A DNA stretch of 64,000 nt from positions 21,600 to 85,599 of the forward strand of contig CAYLUQ010000010.1 in assembly GCA_964386915.1 (NCBI GenBank), written 5' to 3'. This document shows, in pieces, positions 1 through 8,551 of this stretch; positions within the stretch are counted from its first letter, which is position 1; each line of letters begins with the position of its first letter. The DNA is from JADHMP01 sp964386915 (GTDB lineage Bacteria; Bacteroidota; Bacteroidia; Flavobacteriales; Flavobacteriaceae). Made by a program: the position numbers and the translations under genes. The notes under the pieces are model-generated. The model saw only the letters and a program-made list of their open reading frames with translations, made no database searches and was not told the origin of the DNA.

Positions 1-159
1 GGCTAAAAAAATAAGTTCGTTTTTAAAATAGAGCAAAATAAAAATACCGGTTAGCAAAAGCATTAAGATGCCATTGCCAATATAATTGTCATAAAATAAA
101 TAAGAAGCATAACCCAAACTAAGGGCGGCCAAGATCAATTTGATGTTTTTAGAAAACAT
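1..159 (-). CDS. 5' end of a small membrane protein gene, probably TPR-type (partial)
   Basis: The minus strand is open from an ATG at 159 to the left edge of the window, giving 53 residues. They start MFSKNIKLILAALSLGYAS and form two hydrophobic segments joined by a short polar stretch (YDNYIGNG), ending in LLYFKNELIFLA. The two-helix N-terminus followed by a YFKNE motif resembles flavobacterial membrane-anchored tetratricopeptide-type proteins I remember; the repeats would lie outside the window, so the family call is inference. It is divergent from rpmH, with about 120 bp between them. Confidence 0.6.
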   Translation of the reverse strand, partial: MFSKNIKLILAALSLGYASYLFYDNYIGNGILMLLLTGIFILLYFKNELIFLA

Positions 160-215
160 TGTTTAAGATTTTTGCCAAAGATAGAAAAAACAAAAGCTAA
201 ATGTTCAAATTTGGA

Positions 216-246
216 TTTGGTGAAGCAAAAACTTATCGTATATTTG
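216..246 (+). promoter_or_regulatory. Bacteroidota-type promoter of rpmH
   Basis: TTTG at 216-219, a 19-base spacer, then TATATTTG at 239-246. This matches the Bacteroidetes consensus TTTG-N19-TAnnTTTG exactly. Transcription would start near 252, about 30 bases before the rpmH start codon. Confidence 0.75.
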
Positions 247-281
247 CCCGACTTTAAAAAGTCCTATTCTTGTAAGCTATT

Positions 282-440
282 ATGAAAAGAACATTTCAAC
301 CCTCGAGAAGAAAACGAAGAAACAAGCACGGTTTCCGTGAACGCATGGCTTCTGCCAATGGCCGAAAGGTTTTGGCTGCTAGAAGAACTAAAGGTAGAAA
401 AAAACTTTCTGTATCATCTGAGCCGCGCCACAAAAAATAA
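282..440 (+). CDS. rpmH: 50S ribosomal protein L34
   Basis: This 52-codon gene encodes the small basic large-subunit protein L34. The translation begins [18 protein letters not shown], continues through the diagnostic [19 protein letters not shown] segment and ends RHKK; Arg and Lys make up a large share of it. Length and sequence are typical of bacterial L34. It is monocistronic here, with a perfect Bacteroidota promoter 36 bases upstream and a hairpin terminator 21 bases downstream. The usual oriC/dnaA/rnpA neighbours of rpmH are not seen, which is normal in Flavobacteriia. Confidence 0.97.
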   Translation: MKRTFQPSRRKRRNKHGFRERMASANGRKVLAARRTKGRKKLSVSSEPRHKK

Positions 441-460
441 ATGAACATACCCTCAAACAT

Positions 461-497
461 AAAGGTGTTATTTTTTCAAAATAGCACCTTTTTTTTA
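461..497 (+). terminator. Rho-independent terminator of rpmH
   Basis: AAGGTGTTATTTT pairs with AAAATAGCACCTT (one G-U pair) around a very short loop, followed by a T run. It lies between the rpmH stop and carB, so carB must have its own promoter or depend on read-through. Confidence 0.85.
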
Positions 498-522
498 TAT
501 TCACAATCTATATTATTTGATT

Positions 523-3372
523 ATGCCGAAAGTTGATTCCATTAAAAGTATTTTAATTATTGGTTCAGGGCCCATTGTGATTGGACAAGCCTGTGAGTTT
601 GATTATTCTGGTTCTCAAGCACTACGTTCTCTGCGTGAAGACGGAATTGAAACCATTTTAATTAATTCCAATCCAGCCACTATCATGACCGACCCCTCCA
701 TGGCAGATCATGTTTATTTAAAACCACTAACCACCAAATCAATTGTTGAAATACTAAAAAAACACAAAGTAGATGCTGTTCTCCCAACCATGGGAGGTCA
801 AACCGCTTTGAACCTCTGTATTGAAGCTGATGATAAGGGCATTTGGAAAGACTTTGGTGTGGAAATCATAGGCGTAGATATTGATGCCATCCAAATTACA
901 GAAGACCGAGAAAAGTTTAAAAGGTTAATGGGTGATATTTCCATTCCTGTTGCCCCGGCAGATACGGCCACTTCATTTTTGAAAGGAAAAGAAATTGCCC
1001 AAAAATTTGGTTTTCCTCTTGTTATTCGTCCTTCATTTACTTTGGGCGGAACGGGTGCTTCTTTTGTGCATGAGGCCCAAGACTTTGATGCTTTGCTCAC
1101 CCGGGGATTAGAAGCGTCCCCTATTCATGAGGTGTTAATAGACAAAGCCCTAGTAGGGTGGAAAGAATATGAATTGGAGTTGTTACGGGATAAAAATGAC
1201 AACGTAGTCATTATTTGTACCATAGAAAATATGGATCCTATGGGTATTCACACAGGAGATTCCATCACAGTGGCTCCTGCCATGACCCTATCTGATAAAA
1301 CTTTTCAGCGGATGCGTGACATGGCCATAAAAATGATGCGCAGCATTGGTGATTTTGCCGGAGGGTGTAATGTGCAATTTGCCGTGAGCCCAGACGAAAA
1401 GGAAGATATTATTGCTATTGAAATCAATCCGAGAGTTTCTCGATCTTCTGCATTGGCCTCTAAGGCTACAGGCTATCCCATTGCTAAAATTGCAGCTAAG
1501 TTAGCCATTGGCTACACCCTAGATGAATTGAATAACCAAATTACAAAATCTACTTCGGCCCTTTTTGAGCCAACATTAGACTATGTGATTGTCAAAATTC
1601 CTCGTTGGAATTTCGACAAGTTTGAAGGTTCTGACCGCACTTTGGGACTTCAAATGAAATCGGTAGGAGAGGTTATGGGCATTGGCCGTTCTTTCCAAGA
1701 AGCCTTGCACAAAGCCACACAATCTTTAGAGGTGAAACGCAATGGATTAGGAGCAGACGGAAAAGGCTATACAGATTATGATTTGATTCTTAAAAAATTA
1801 GCAAAAGCAAGTTGGGATCGAGTTTTTGTTCTTTATGATGCCATTAGTTTAGGTATTCCCCTCAACCGCATACATGAAATTACAAAAATTGACCTCTGGT
1901 TTTTAAAACAATATGAAGAATTATTCTTGTTAGAAAAAGCCATTTCTGAGCATACCCTAGACAGCTTGCCAGAAGAATTGATGTTAGAGGCCAAACAAAA
2001 GGGATTTGCAGACAGACAAGTGGCTCACATGCTAGGCTGTGTAGAGAGTGAAGTCTATGCCCTGCGAAATAAAATGGGTATTGAACGAGTTTACAAGTTA
2101 GTAGACACCTGTGCGGCCGAATTTGAAGCGTTAACACCCTATTACTATTCCACTTTTGAAGCTAAAATGCAATTACCCGGTCAAGAGCCCATAAGTGAAA
2201 ATGAAAGTAAGGTAACCGATAAAAAGAAGATTGTGGTCTTAGGGTCTGGTCCTAACCGGATTGGCCAAGGAATAGAATTTGACTATTGTTGCGTGCATGG
2301 AGTACTGGCTTCAAGAGAATGTGGTTATGAAACCATTATGATTAATTGTAATCCAGAAACCGTTTCCACCGATTTCGATACCGCCGACAAGCTCTATTTT
2401 GAACCCGTTTTTTGGGAACATATATACGATATAATTCAGCATGAAAAACCTGAGGGCGTTATTGTGCAATTAGGAGGGCAAACGGCTCTGAAACTTGCCG
2501 AAAAATTAGACCGCTACGGCATAAAAATCATAGGCACTAGTTTTCAATCGCTTGATTTGGCTGAAGACCGTGGTAGTTTTTCTACCCTGCTTAAAAATAA
2601 TGACATTCCCTATCCCGAATTTGGTGTGGCGCAAACTGCTGACGAAGCCCTTGCCTTGGCCGACCAATTGGACTTTCCCATTTTAGTGCGCCCTTCTTAT
2701 GTGTTAGGAGGTCAGGGGATGAAAATTGTGATTAATAAAGAGGATTTAGAGGCTCATGTGGTGGACTTACTCCAAAAAATTCCGAATAATAAATTGCTTC
2801 TTGATCACTATTTGGATGGGGCCATTGAAGCGGAAGCCGATGCCATTTGCGACGGTGAAAACGTATACATTATTGGCATCATGGAACATATTGAACCTTG
2901 TGGAATTCACTCTGGTGATTCTAATGCCACGCTCCCAGTCTTCAACATAGGTGAATTTGTGTTGCAACAAATTAAAGACCACACTAAGAAAATAGCTTTG
3001 GCTCTTAATACTGTGGGTCTAATCAATATCCAATATGCAGTTAAAGATGATAAGGTCTACGTCATTGAAGCCAACCCAAGAGCTTCGAGAACCGTTCCTT
3101 TTATCGCAAAAGCCTATAAGGAGCCCTATGTGAACTATGCCACCAAGGTGATGTTAGGTGAAAATAAAGTGACCGACTTTGATTTTAATCCCAAATTAGA
3201 AGGCTATGCCATTAAGCAACCCGTCTTTTCATTTAGCAAATTTCCCAATGTGAATAAACAATTGGGGCCCGAAATGAAAAGTACTGGGGAGAGTATTCTT
3301 TTCATCGATAGTTTGAAAGAAGATGAGTTTTATGATTTATACGCCAGACGAAAGATGTATTTAACCAAATAA
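523..3372 (+). CDS. carB: Carbamoyl-phosphate synthase large subunit, short form
   Basis: CarB makes carbamoyl phosphate from bicarbonate, ATP and ammonia supplied by CarA, for pyrimidine and arginine synthesis. Both duplicated halves are present. The first opens with SILIIGSGPIVIGQACEFDYSG and carries the ATP-grasp motifs EINPRVSRSSALASKATG. The second opens with KIVVLGSGPNRIGQGIEFDY and carries EANPRASRTVPFIAKAYKEP. The protein stops about 25 residues after GPEMKSTGE (949 aa, against about 1070 in E. coli), so the C-terminal MGS-like allosteric domain that binds UMP/ornithine is absent; I recall this short form as common in Flavobacteriia. I chose the ATG at 523; a TTG two codons earlier is also in frame. 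carA is not in the window. Confidence 0.97.
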   Translation: MPKVDSIKSILIIGSGPIVIGQACEFDYSGSQALRSLREDGIETILINSNPATIMTDPSMADHVYLKPLTTKSIVEILKKHKVDAVLPTMGGQTALNLCIEADDKGIWKDFGVEIIGVDIDAIQITEDREKFKRLMGDISIPVAPADTATSFLKGKEIAQKFGFPLVIRPSFTLGGTGASFVHEAQDFDALLTRGLEASPIHEVLIDKALVGWKEYELELLRDKNDNVVIICTIENMDPMGIHTGDSITVAPAMTLSDKTFQRMRDMAIKMMRSIGDFAGGCNVQFAVSPDEKEDIIAIEINPRVSRSSALASKATGYPIAKIAAKLAIGYTLDELNNQITKSTSALFEPTLDYVIVKIPRWNFDKFEGSDRTLGLQMKSVGEVMGIGRSFQEALHKATQSLEVKRNGLGADGKGYTDYDLILKKLAKASWDRVFVLYDAISLGIPLNRIHEITKIDLWFLKQYEELFLLEKAISEHTLDSLPEELMLEAKQKGFADRQVAHMLGCVESEVYALRNKMGIERVYKLVDTCAAEFEALTPYYYSTFEAKMQLPGQEPISENESKVTDKKKIVVLGSGPNRIGQGIEFDYCCVHGVLASRECGYETIMINCNPETVSTDFDTADKLYFEPVFWEHIYDIIQHEKPEGVIVQLGGQTALKLAEKLDRYGIKIIGTSFQSLDLAEDRGSFSTLLKNNDIPYPEFGVAQTADEALALADQLDFPILVRPSYVLGGQGMKIVINKEDLEAHVVDLLQKIPNNKLLLDHYLDGAIEAEADAICDGENVYIIGIMEHIEPCGIHSGDSNATLPVFNIGEFVLQQIKDHTKKIALALNTVGLINIQYAVKDDKVYVIEANPRASRTVPFIAKAYKEPYVNYATKVMLGENKVTDFDFNPKLEGYAIKQPVFSFSKFPNVNKQLGPEMKSTGESILFIDSLKEDEFYDLYARRKMYLTK

Positions 3373-3402
3373 TTTTTTATTTTTAAAGTAAACTTTGTTG
3401 CT

Positions 3403-3909
3403 ATGGAACGCTATAATAGATTGACGATGATGGGAGTAATGGGAATAATAGTTCTCGCTGTAGTAACTCGTTTAATACCCCATCCCCCCAATTTTGCCCC
3501 TATAACAGGGATTGCATTATTTTCAGGAACTTATTTTGCCAACAAACGTTGGGCGCTTTTACTCCCCCTGCTTTGCCTTTTTATTACCGATGTCTTTTTA
3601 GGCTTTCACAGTCTTATGTTGGTGGTCTATGCTTCCTTTTTGCTCATTTCAGCAGCTGCTCAATGGATGCAAAAAGTTCGTTTTATTAGTGTTTTAGGGG
3701 CTTCGGTGTTCTTTTTCCTTACCTCTAATTTTGGAGTTTGGTATCTCTACTACCCTCACACTTGGGAAGGATTTATGCAATGCTATACGTTGGCCATTCC
3801 TTTTTTTGGAAATACTTTGGCCGGTGATCTTTTCTATACAGCCGCATTGTTTTATAGTGCTGAAAAATTAGTTGGAATTTCTTATCTGTCCTCTAAAGAG
3901 TTTGTCTAA
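3403..3909 (+). CDS. DUF6580-type integral membrane protein, possible cobalamin transport component
   Basis: A 168-residue very hydrophobic protein with about five membrane segments. The N-terminal region (TRLIPHPPNFAPITGIALFSGTYF) and the later FGVWYLYYPHTWEGF and IPFFGNTLAGDLFYTAALF stretches match what I remember of the DUF6580 putative transporter family. These are small proteins that resemble ECF-type substrate-binding (S) components. It starts 30 bases after carB and ends 12 bases before a cobalamin riboswitch that precedes a btuB-like receptor gene. A role in inner-membrane B12 or corrinoid uptake is inference from that neighbourhood only. The riboswitch lies downstream of it, so it should not be under that riboswitch's control. 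Confidence 0.75.
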   Translation: MERYNRLTMMGVMGIIVLAVVTRLIPHPPNFAPITGIALFSGTYFANKRWALLLPLLCLFITDVFLGFHSLMLVVYASFLLISAAAQWMQKVRFISVLGASVFFFLTSNFGVWYLYYPHTWEGFMQCYTLAIPFFGNTLAGDLFYTAALFYSAEKLVGISYLSSKEFV

Positions 3910-3920
3910 TTTTGTTCAGA

Positions 3921-4120
3921 AGGTGCTTCGTGTTGAAGAGAATAGGGAATTTGGTGAAAATCCAAAACTGTACCCGCAACTGTAAAGCCTAACGGTATAT
4001 CCCTTTTTATTGAATGCTTATACCACTGTCTTTTTTTAAGATGGGAAGGTCAATAAAAAGAGGCCAGTCAGGAGACCTGCCTTCTTAACATTATTTCGCT
4101 TCGGGATTAGAGTGAAAATA
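3921..4120 (+). promoter_or_regulatory. Cobalamin (AdoCbl) riboswitch
   Basis: Conserved cobalamin-aptamer blocks are in the right order: AGGTGCTTCGTGTTGAAGAG (3921-3940), GGGAATTTGGTGAAAATCC, ACCCGCAACTGTAA (3972-3985), and the B12-box-like GCCAGTCAGGAGACCTGCC near the 3' end (4063-4081). A hairpin follows, with stem TTTCGCT/AGTGAAA (4094-4100 / 4111-4117) and loop TCGGGATTAG. The loop's CGGG (4102-4105) is complementary to CCCG (3973-3976) in the aptamer, as expected for the kissing-loop switch. The hairpin ends 14 bases before the receptor's ATG and there is no T run, which favours translational control. High B12 should reduce expression of the downstream receptor. Confidence 0.92.
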
Positions 4121-4131
4121 AAGATATTAGT

Positions 4132-5991
4132 ATGCGAGTTTTTTTTGGCTTCTTGCTGTTACCTATGTTTTTATTCAGCTTTCAGCAAGCCCTGATGGTG
4201 CAAGATTCTTTGGCTACACAAACACAACCTCAAGTTTTAGAGGAAGTTGTAGTAACGGATAGTAGATTTCCATTTAAGCAATCCCAAAGTGGCAAAAGGA
4301 TTAAAAAAATAACGCAAACCACTCTTCGCAATTTTCAAGGGATGGATTTAAGTGACCTCTTGAGTTCCCTTGCAGGAATTGAAATGATTGGTGAAGGAAG
4401 TTACCCCGGACAAAACAAAACCCTTTCTCTTAGAGGAGGAAGAAACCGCCAAGTGTTAATTTTGATTGATGGCGTTCGTGTTTCGGATCCGTCGCGCATA
4501 GACAATGACTTTAATCTCAATTTTTTACCCCTAGCCAATATAGCCTCTATAGAAATTATGAAAGGAGCATCCAGCACCCTATATGGAAGTGCAGCGGCTA
4601 CTGGTGTCATTAACATTTCAACCAACCCCTTGCAAAATGGTTTTCACACTAGTATTCAAAGCAGCGTGGGTTCATTGGGGGCACACAATCAAAATAGAAA
4701 TTCATTAGATCGATTTCAAAACGCGATTGCAATTCAAAACGGTACAGAAAAGTGGGGGTTGTCTTTGCAAGCTGCCCATCTTTATGCCGATGGTATGAGT
4801 GCCGTGATTGGGTCAGAGCAAGATCCCTTTTTACGCTATCAGTGGGAAGCTAAAATAAAGCATCAACCCAACTCTCAATTCAATTGGGGCTTTACATTTG
4901 GTCATCATAATATTGAGTCTGCTTATGACAATAGTTTTCCCCTTGCTGATGCCGCTTTTGAATTATTTACTAAAATGAATCGTATTCAGCTAAACAGCGA
5001 TTATAGCTATGGAAAAGGGAGGTTTTCTCTCCGTTCGGGCTATCAAAAAACAAGGCGCAATTTTAAAAGCGATTATCCCTACGAAACGCTTAGTGAAAAC
5101 AGTACTTTTGATTTGTTTCATACCCGCAATTTTAAAGATAAATTTTACACGGTTATGGGCTTGCAATGGCAACAAAACTATGCTGCTTTTGATGCCTTTC
5201 CCACTAGTCAGCAAACCGATTTTTACGCCAATGTGGTCTCGCAATTTTCTACTGCTTTTAGAATCAATTCTGGACTTCGGTGGAACCGACACAGCACCTA
5301 CAACAATCATTTCACCTATAGTTTCAATCCGTCTCTCTTAGTGGTCCAAAAGAATGAGTTGCAATTAAAAATTATGGGAGCTGCCAGTAGTGCCTTTATT
5401 GCTCCTAGTCTCTATCAACTATTTGATCCCTATGCTGGAAATATAGATTTAACACCTGAAGAAAATCAATCGTTTGAAGTGGGCCTTAGTCTTGATGCTC
5501 CAAAGTTTTCAGGCGGCTTGCTGTATTTTGGTCGCCTAGAAAATGCTGCCTTGGTATATGATATGCTTTCCTATCGCTATGCCAATGGTCCAGATAATTT
5601 GTGGTATGAGGGAATTGAGTTTGATTTTGATGCAGCCCTTTCGGATACAATAAGGTTCGAATTTCAATATCTTTTTACCACCACCGCTACGGGAGATCTC
5701 CGTTATTTGCCCAAGCACGCAACCCTATCCCAATTACAATATCAATTTAATTCTACCACCTTTTTCCACTTAAATTGGCAAACCAAAGGAAAGCGTTTGG
5801 GCCTAGATAATAAAACTTTGCTTGACGGCTATCAACTCCTAGATTTTCATATTCAGAAACAGCTTCCTACATGGAAAGTTGATACCTCTCTACGGGTCAC
5901 AAATGTGTTTAATGTTAACTATGTTCAACTGGAGGGCTATGCCACACGGGGTCGAAACTTTATGTTGGTCTTGCGCTATGCACCCTTCTAA
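4132..5991 (+). CDS. btuB: TonB-dependent outer-membrane receptor, BtuB-like (cobalamin uptake)
   Basis: A 619-residue receptor with a Sec signal (hydrophobic residues 3-20). A TonB-box-like EEVVVTDSRF segment near residue 38 leads into a plug domain with LSDLLSSLAGIEMIGEG, TLSLRGGRNRQVLILIDGVRV and IEIMKGASSTLYGSAAATGVINI. The remaining 450 or so residues are a beta-barrel ending in an aromatic residue (LVLRYAPF). It lies directly behind a cobalamin riboswitch, which is the main reason for assigning corrinoids as substrate. The length fits BtuB (about 600 aa) rather than the ~1000-residue SusC type, and no susD gene is present. It is convergent with, and overlaps by 4 bases, the S41 protease gene. 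Confidence 0.88.
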   Translation: MRVFFGFLLLPMFLFSFQQALMVQDSLATQTQPQVLEEVVVTDSRFPFKQSQSGKRIKKITQTTLRNFQGMDLSDLLSSLAGIEMIGEGSYPGQNKTLSLRGGRNRQVLILIDGVRVSDPSRIDNDFNLNFLPLANIASIEIMKGASSTLYGSAAATGVINISTNPLQNGFHTSIQSSVGSLGAHNQNRNSLDRFQNAIAIQNGTEKWGLSLQAAHLYADGMSAVIGSEQDPFLRYQWEAKIKHQPNSQFNWGFTFGHHNIESAYDNSFPLADAAFELFTKMNRIQLNSDYSYGKGRFSLRSGYQKTRRNFKSDYPYETLSENSTFDLFHTRNFKDKFYTVMGLQWQQNYAAFDAFPTSQQTDFYANVVSQFSTAFRINSGLRWNRHSTYNNHFTYSFNPSLLVVQKNELQLKIMGAASSAFIAPSLYQLFDPYAGNIDLTPEENQSFEVGLSLDAPKFSGGLLYFGRLENAALVYDMLSYRYANGPDNLWYEGIEFDFDAALSDTIRFEFQYLFTTTATGDLRYLPKHATLSQLQYQFNSTTFFHLNWQTKGKRLGLDNKTLLDGYQLLDFHIQKQLPTWKVDTSLRVTNVFNVNYVQLEGYATRGRNFMLVLRYAPF

Positions 5992-7484
5992 AAAGGCAAA
6001 TGAATTCTTTCGTCTATTAAAAGTTGTCTTTTTTGGGTCAGTGGATCGAGCAATTGAAGTTCATTGTTCCATTCGGCCTTAGGATAAGTGGATTTTGCCG
6101 TACCCGAAATTTGGTCTAAAGCAGCTTTTAGAAAAGGTTCTTGCTTATTGCCCAGCGGTTGTAAATTTTTAATATCCTCCTCAATTTCAATATCGGGTTG
6201 TAAGCCATTGGCATAATCGGCATTGCCATCTTTGTTCGATACCTTAAAAACAATGGGAAGCATTACATACTTGTGATCAGGATTCTTAGTGCCTTCATTG
6301 TCAACATAATCGTAAACGGTAATCGAGCCTACATTTTTGCCGGTAGTGGCTTCGCCAATTTGAATCACTTCAATGTAAGGTTTAAGGCCATTAATGATCA
6401 ATTCACTAGCAGAGGCAGTTTCTCTCGTACTCAAAATGAATATTCGATTTAAATTCAAACTATTAATAGCCGATCCATCAACTATTTGATCGGTAAACCG
6501 ATCGATAATACTTTCTGGATTGCGTTCGTTCCAATAGGAATCGAGTTTGGAATTCCATTTTTGTTTGGCAAACACCTCGTCGGTAAATTGGCCCGTGATC
6601 ATGGAGGCTAAATACACACAATTTTGAACAGATCCCCCTCCGTTATAGCGTAAATCGAGCACCAGTTCTGTTATGCCGGCATTTTGCAAACGGCCAAAGG
6701 CATCGTTGAGGCTTTCATTGGCACGGGCTAAAAATTGGTTATACATCAAATATCCCACTTGAGTTCCGTTGACGTCTATCACCAATTCTTCTTGAATAGG
6801 GTTACTTTCAAAATTTTCAATTTTGGTGAGGCTAACATTCACTCCGTTCGCCTCCAAACTGCCCTCTACAATGGAGGCCATATTGAGGGTATAGGTCAAT
6901 TCGTCGCCAAAAAGCAAGGTTCTGTAATTGTCTATGGTAAGGGTAGTGCCGTTTACTCCAACAAAAAAATCACCTCGTTTAATGTTTTTTGAAGCAGCAT
7001 CAGAATCTTTTAAGATATATTTTACATAGCCTACCAATTCATCACAATTGGCACAGGCGTAGAGCAAAGAAAACTCTAAACCATTGCTCGCTTGGGTTCC
7101 ATCGAGCACTTGGTTAAATTGGTCGTAGTCATCACTAATCACACTAAAACGATCATCTTCGTGTTTAAGGCTTTCAAAAAAGGCCTTGGGCTCTGGATTG
7201 TCATTTATATATTGGGCATAGGTCTGGTCGTTATTGAGCTTACTATCAGCCAAAGCAGGGACACTACTTTGCCAATAATAAAAATAATTCAAGCCTTGCC
7301 AAACAAAATCACTCACTTGTAAATCACCTTCTAAACTAATGGCAACGTCATCGGTGTCTTGGTTGGTGCCAGAAGTATCAATCAAGGGCGTTTCTTCTAT
7401 GGGAGCTTCCTTGGTGCAACCAAAGGCAAACAGGACCGCCAATGATACACAAGCTAGGCCACAAAATCGAACGGTTCTTTTCAT
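5988..7484 (-). CDS. S41-family (C-terminal processing type) peptidase, lipoprotein
   Basis: A 498-residue protein with a lipoprotein signal (MKRTVRFCGL... ending in the lipobox FAFGC), so it is probably membrane-anchored outside the cytoplasm. A PDZ-like middle part (KRGDFFVGVNG) is followed by the S41 core. The core has VLDLRYNGGGSVQNC and the catalytic-serine segment STRETASASE near residue 356, then GEATTGKNVGS. It lies divergent from an ECF sigma operon that also encodes a DUF4252 protein. I recall S41 proteases often sitting beside such operons in flavobacteria, which suggests an envelope-stress role; the substrate is unknown. Confidence 0.88.
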   Translation of the reverse strand: MKRTVRFCGLACVSLAVLFAFGCTKEAPIEETPLIDTSGTNQDTDDVAISLEGDLQVSDFVWQGLNYFYYWQSSVPALADSKLNNDQTYAQYINDNPEPKAFFESLKHEDDRFSVISDDYDQFNQVLDGTQASNGLEFSLLYACANCDELVGYVKYILKDSDAASKNIKRGDFFVGVNGTTLTIDNYRTLLFGDELTYTLNMASIVEGSLEANGVNVSLTKIENFESNPIQEELVIDVNGTQVGYLMYNQFLARANESLNDAFGRLQNAGITELVLDLRYNGGGSVQNCVYLASMITGQFTDEVFAKQKWNSKLDSYWNERNPESIIDRFTDQIVDGSAINSLNLNRIFILSTRETASASELIINGLKPYIEVIQIGEATTGKNVGSITVYDYVDNEGTKNPDHKYVMLPIVFKVSNKDGNADYANGLQPDIEIEEDIKNLQPLGNKQEPFLKAALDQISGTAKSTYPKAEWNNELQLLDPLTQKRQLLIDERIHLPF

Positions 7485-7603
7485 ATCTTTTTTTAGGGAT
7501 TTTCAATGTCTAAAAGTATAAAATACTAATTAGTTATCTTTAATTTTAAGCTTTCTTGTTACAAAAAAATGAGTCCCTCGTCTGAATAATATAGTATTAA
7601 TCT

Positions 7604-8122
7604 ATGCATTTGACCTTGAATGAGTCTTTATTAAATGAATTGCTTCCACTCAAGAACAAGCTATTTCGGGTAGCTAAACGACTTCTGGTTTCTAAAGAAG
7701 AAGCTGAAGACGCCACTCAAGAAATTTTGTATCGACTTTGGAATATGGAAGAAGCCCAAAGGGCCAAATTCAACAATTTGGAGGCCTATAGTATCACCAT
7801 GATCAAGAATTATTGCTTGGATCGCCTAAAGTCAAAACAAGTGCAACAAACGGTTTCTGGTGAGCTTCCTCAAGCTGCCGTACCCGCTTCACTTAGCCAA
7901 GCTGTTGAACTTAAAGATGCGCATCAATGGGTAGCTAAAATAATCAATAGTCTCCCCGAAAAGGAGCGTATTATTGTGCAATTAAGAGAAATTGAACAAT
8001 ATAGTTTTAAAGAAATTAGTGCTGTTGTAGAGATGCCCGAAACGAGCGTGCGGGTTTATCTTTCTCGTGCTAGAAAAAAAATTAGAACGGCATTTTTAAA
8101 AATAGATAGGTATGGACTTTAA
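7604..8122 (+). CDS. ECF-type RNA polymerase sigma factor
   Basis: A 172-residue sigma-70-family protein. Region 2 covers roughly residues 10-75 (LVSKEEAEDATQEILYRLW, then AYSITMIKNYCLDRLKSK). A Gln/Pro/Ala linker follows, then region 4 at 105-165 with a helix-turn-helix (YSFKEISAVVEMPETSVRVYLSRARKKI). Its last 11 bases overlap the next gene, which encodes a protein with one membrane segment. That is the usual sigma / anti-sigma layout and implies regulation by a membrane-bound partner. The inducing signal cannot be read from the sequence. Confidence 0.93.
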   Translation: MHLTLNESLLNELLPLKNKLFRVAKRLLVSKEEAEDATQEILYRLWNMEEAQRAKFNNLEAYSITMIKNYCLDRLKSKQVQQTVSGELPQAAVPASLSQAVELKDAHQWVAKIINSLPEKERIIVQLREIEQYSFKEISAVVEMPETSVRVYLSRARKKIRTAFLKIDRYGL

Positions 8123-8549
8123 ACATATGAGCCATTTATTAGATCGCTATTTTGAGGGAGAAACCACTCGAAAGGAAGAAGATTTGATACGGAATTTTTA
8201 TCTGAAAAATAAAGCCTTGCCCCCAGATTTGGAACAATACAGGCCTTTATTTTTGTATTATCATCAGGCTAAAAAAGAAGAATTTCCCACCTATAAGCCA
8301 AAACGAAAAAGGGTGGCTATTCCGGCAATGGCATTTGGTTTGGTTGTGTTAATTGGAGTGGCATTGACCTTTCAAACACTAAATCCATCGGCCTCTGAAG
8401 AAGAATTGAATCAAGCAGCTGCTGAACAAGCGCTAGAAGATTTTAAAACTAATTTTACCTTGCTATCAAAAAACTGGCAAAAGGGCACCACCTCTGTACA
8501 TTATTTAACCTACTGGGATGAAACAACTAAAGAATTTATAAAAGAATAA
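8112..8549 (+). CDS. Probable anti-sigma factor (single-pass membrane protein)
   Basis: 145 residues: a cytoplasmic charged helix region (LLDRYFEGETTRKEEDLI), a basic stretch (KPKRKRV), one membrane segment at about residues 72-92 (AIPAMAFGLVVLIGVALTF), and a short external tail. No zinc-binding anti-sigma motif is visible. Assignment rests on the overlap with the sigma gene and on topology. The ATG at 8112 lies inside the sigma gene; a second ATG at 8127 (MSHLLDRY) is an equally good start. Confidence 0.7.
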   Translation: MDFKHMSHLLDRYFEGETTRKEEDLIRNFYLKNKALPPDLEQYRPLFLYYHQAKKEEFPTYKPKRKRVAIPAMAFGLVVLIGVALTFQTLNPSASEEELNQAAAEQALEDFKTNFTLLSKNWQKGTTSVHYLTYWDETTKEFIKE

Positions 8550-8551
8550 AA

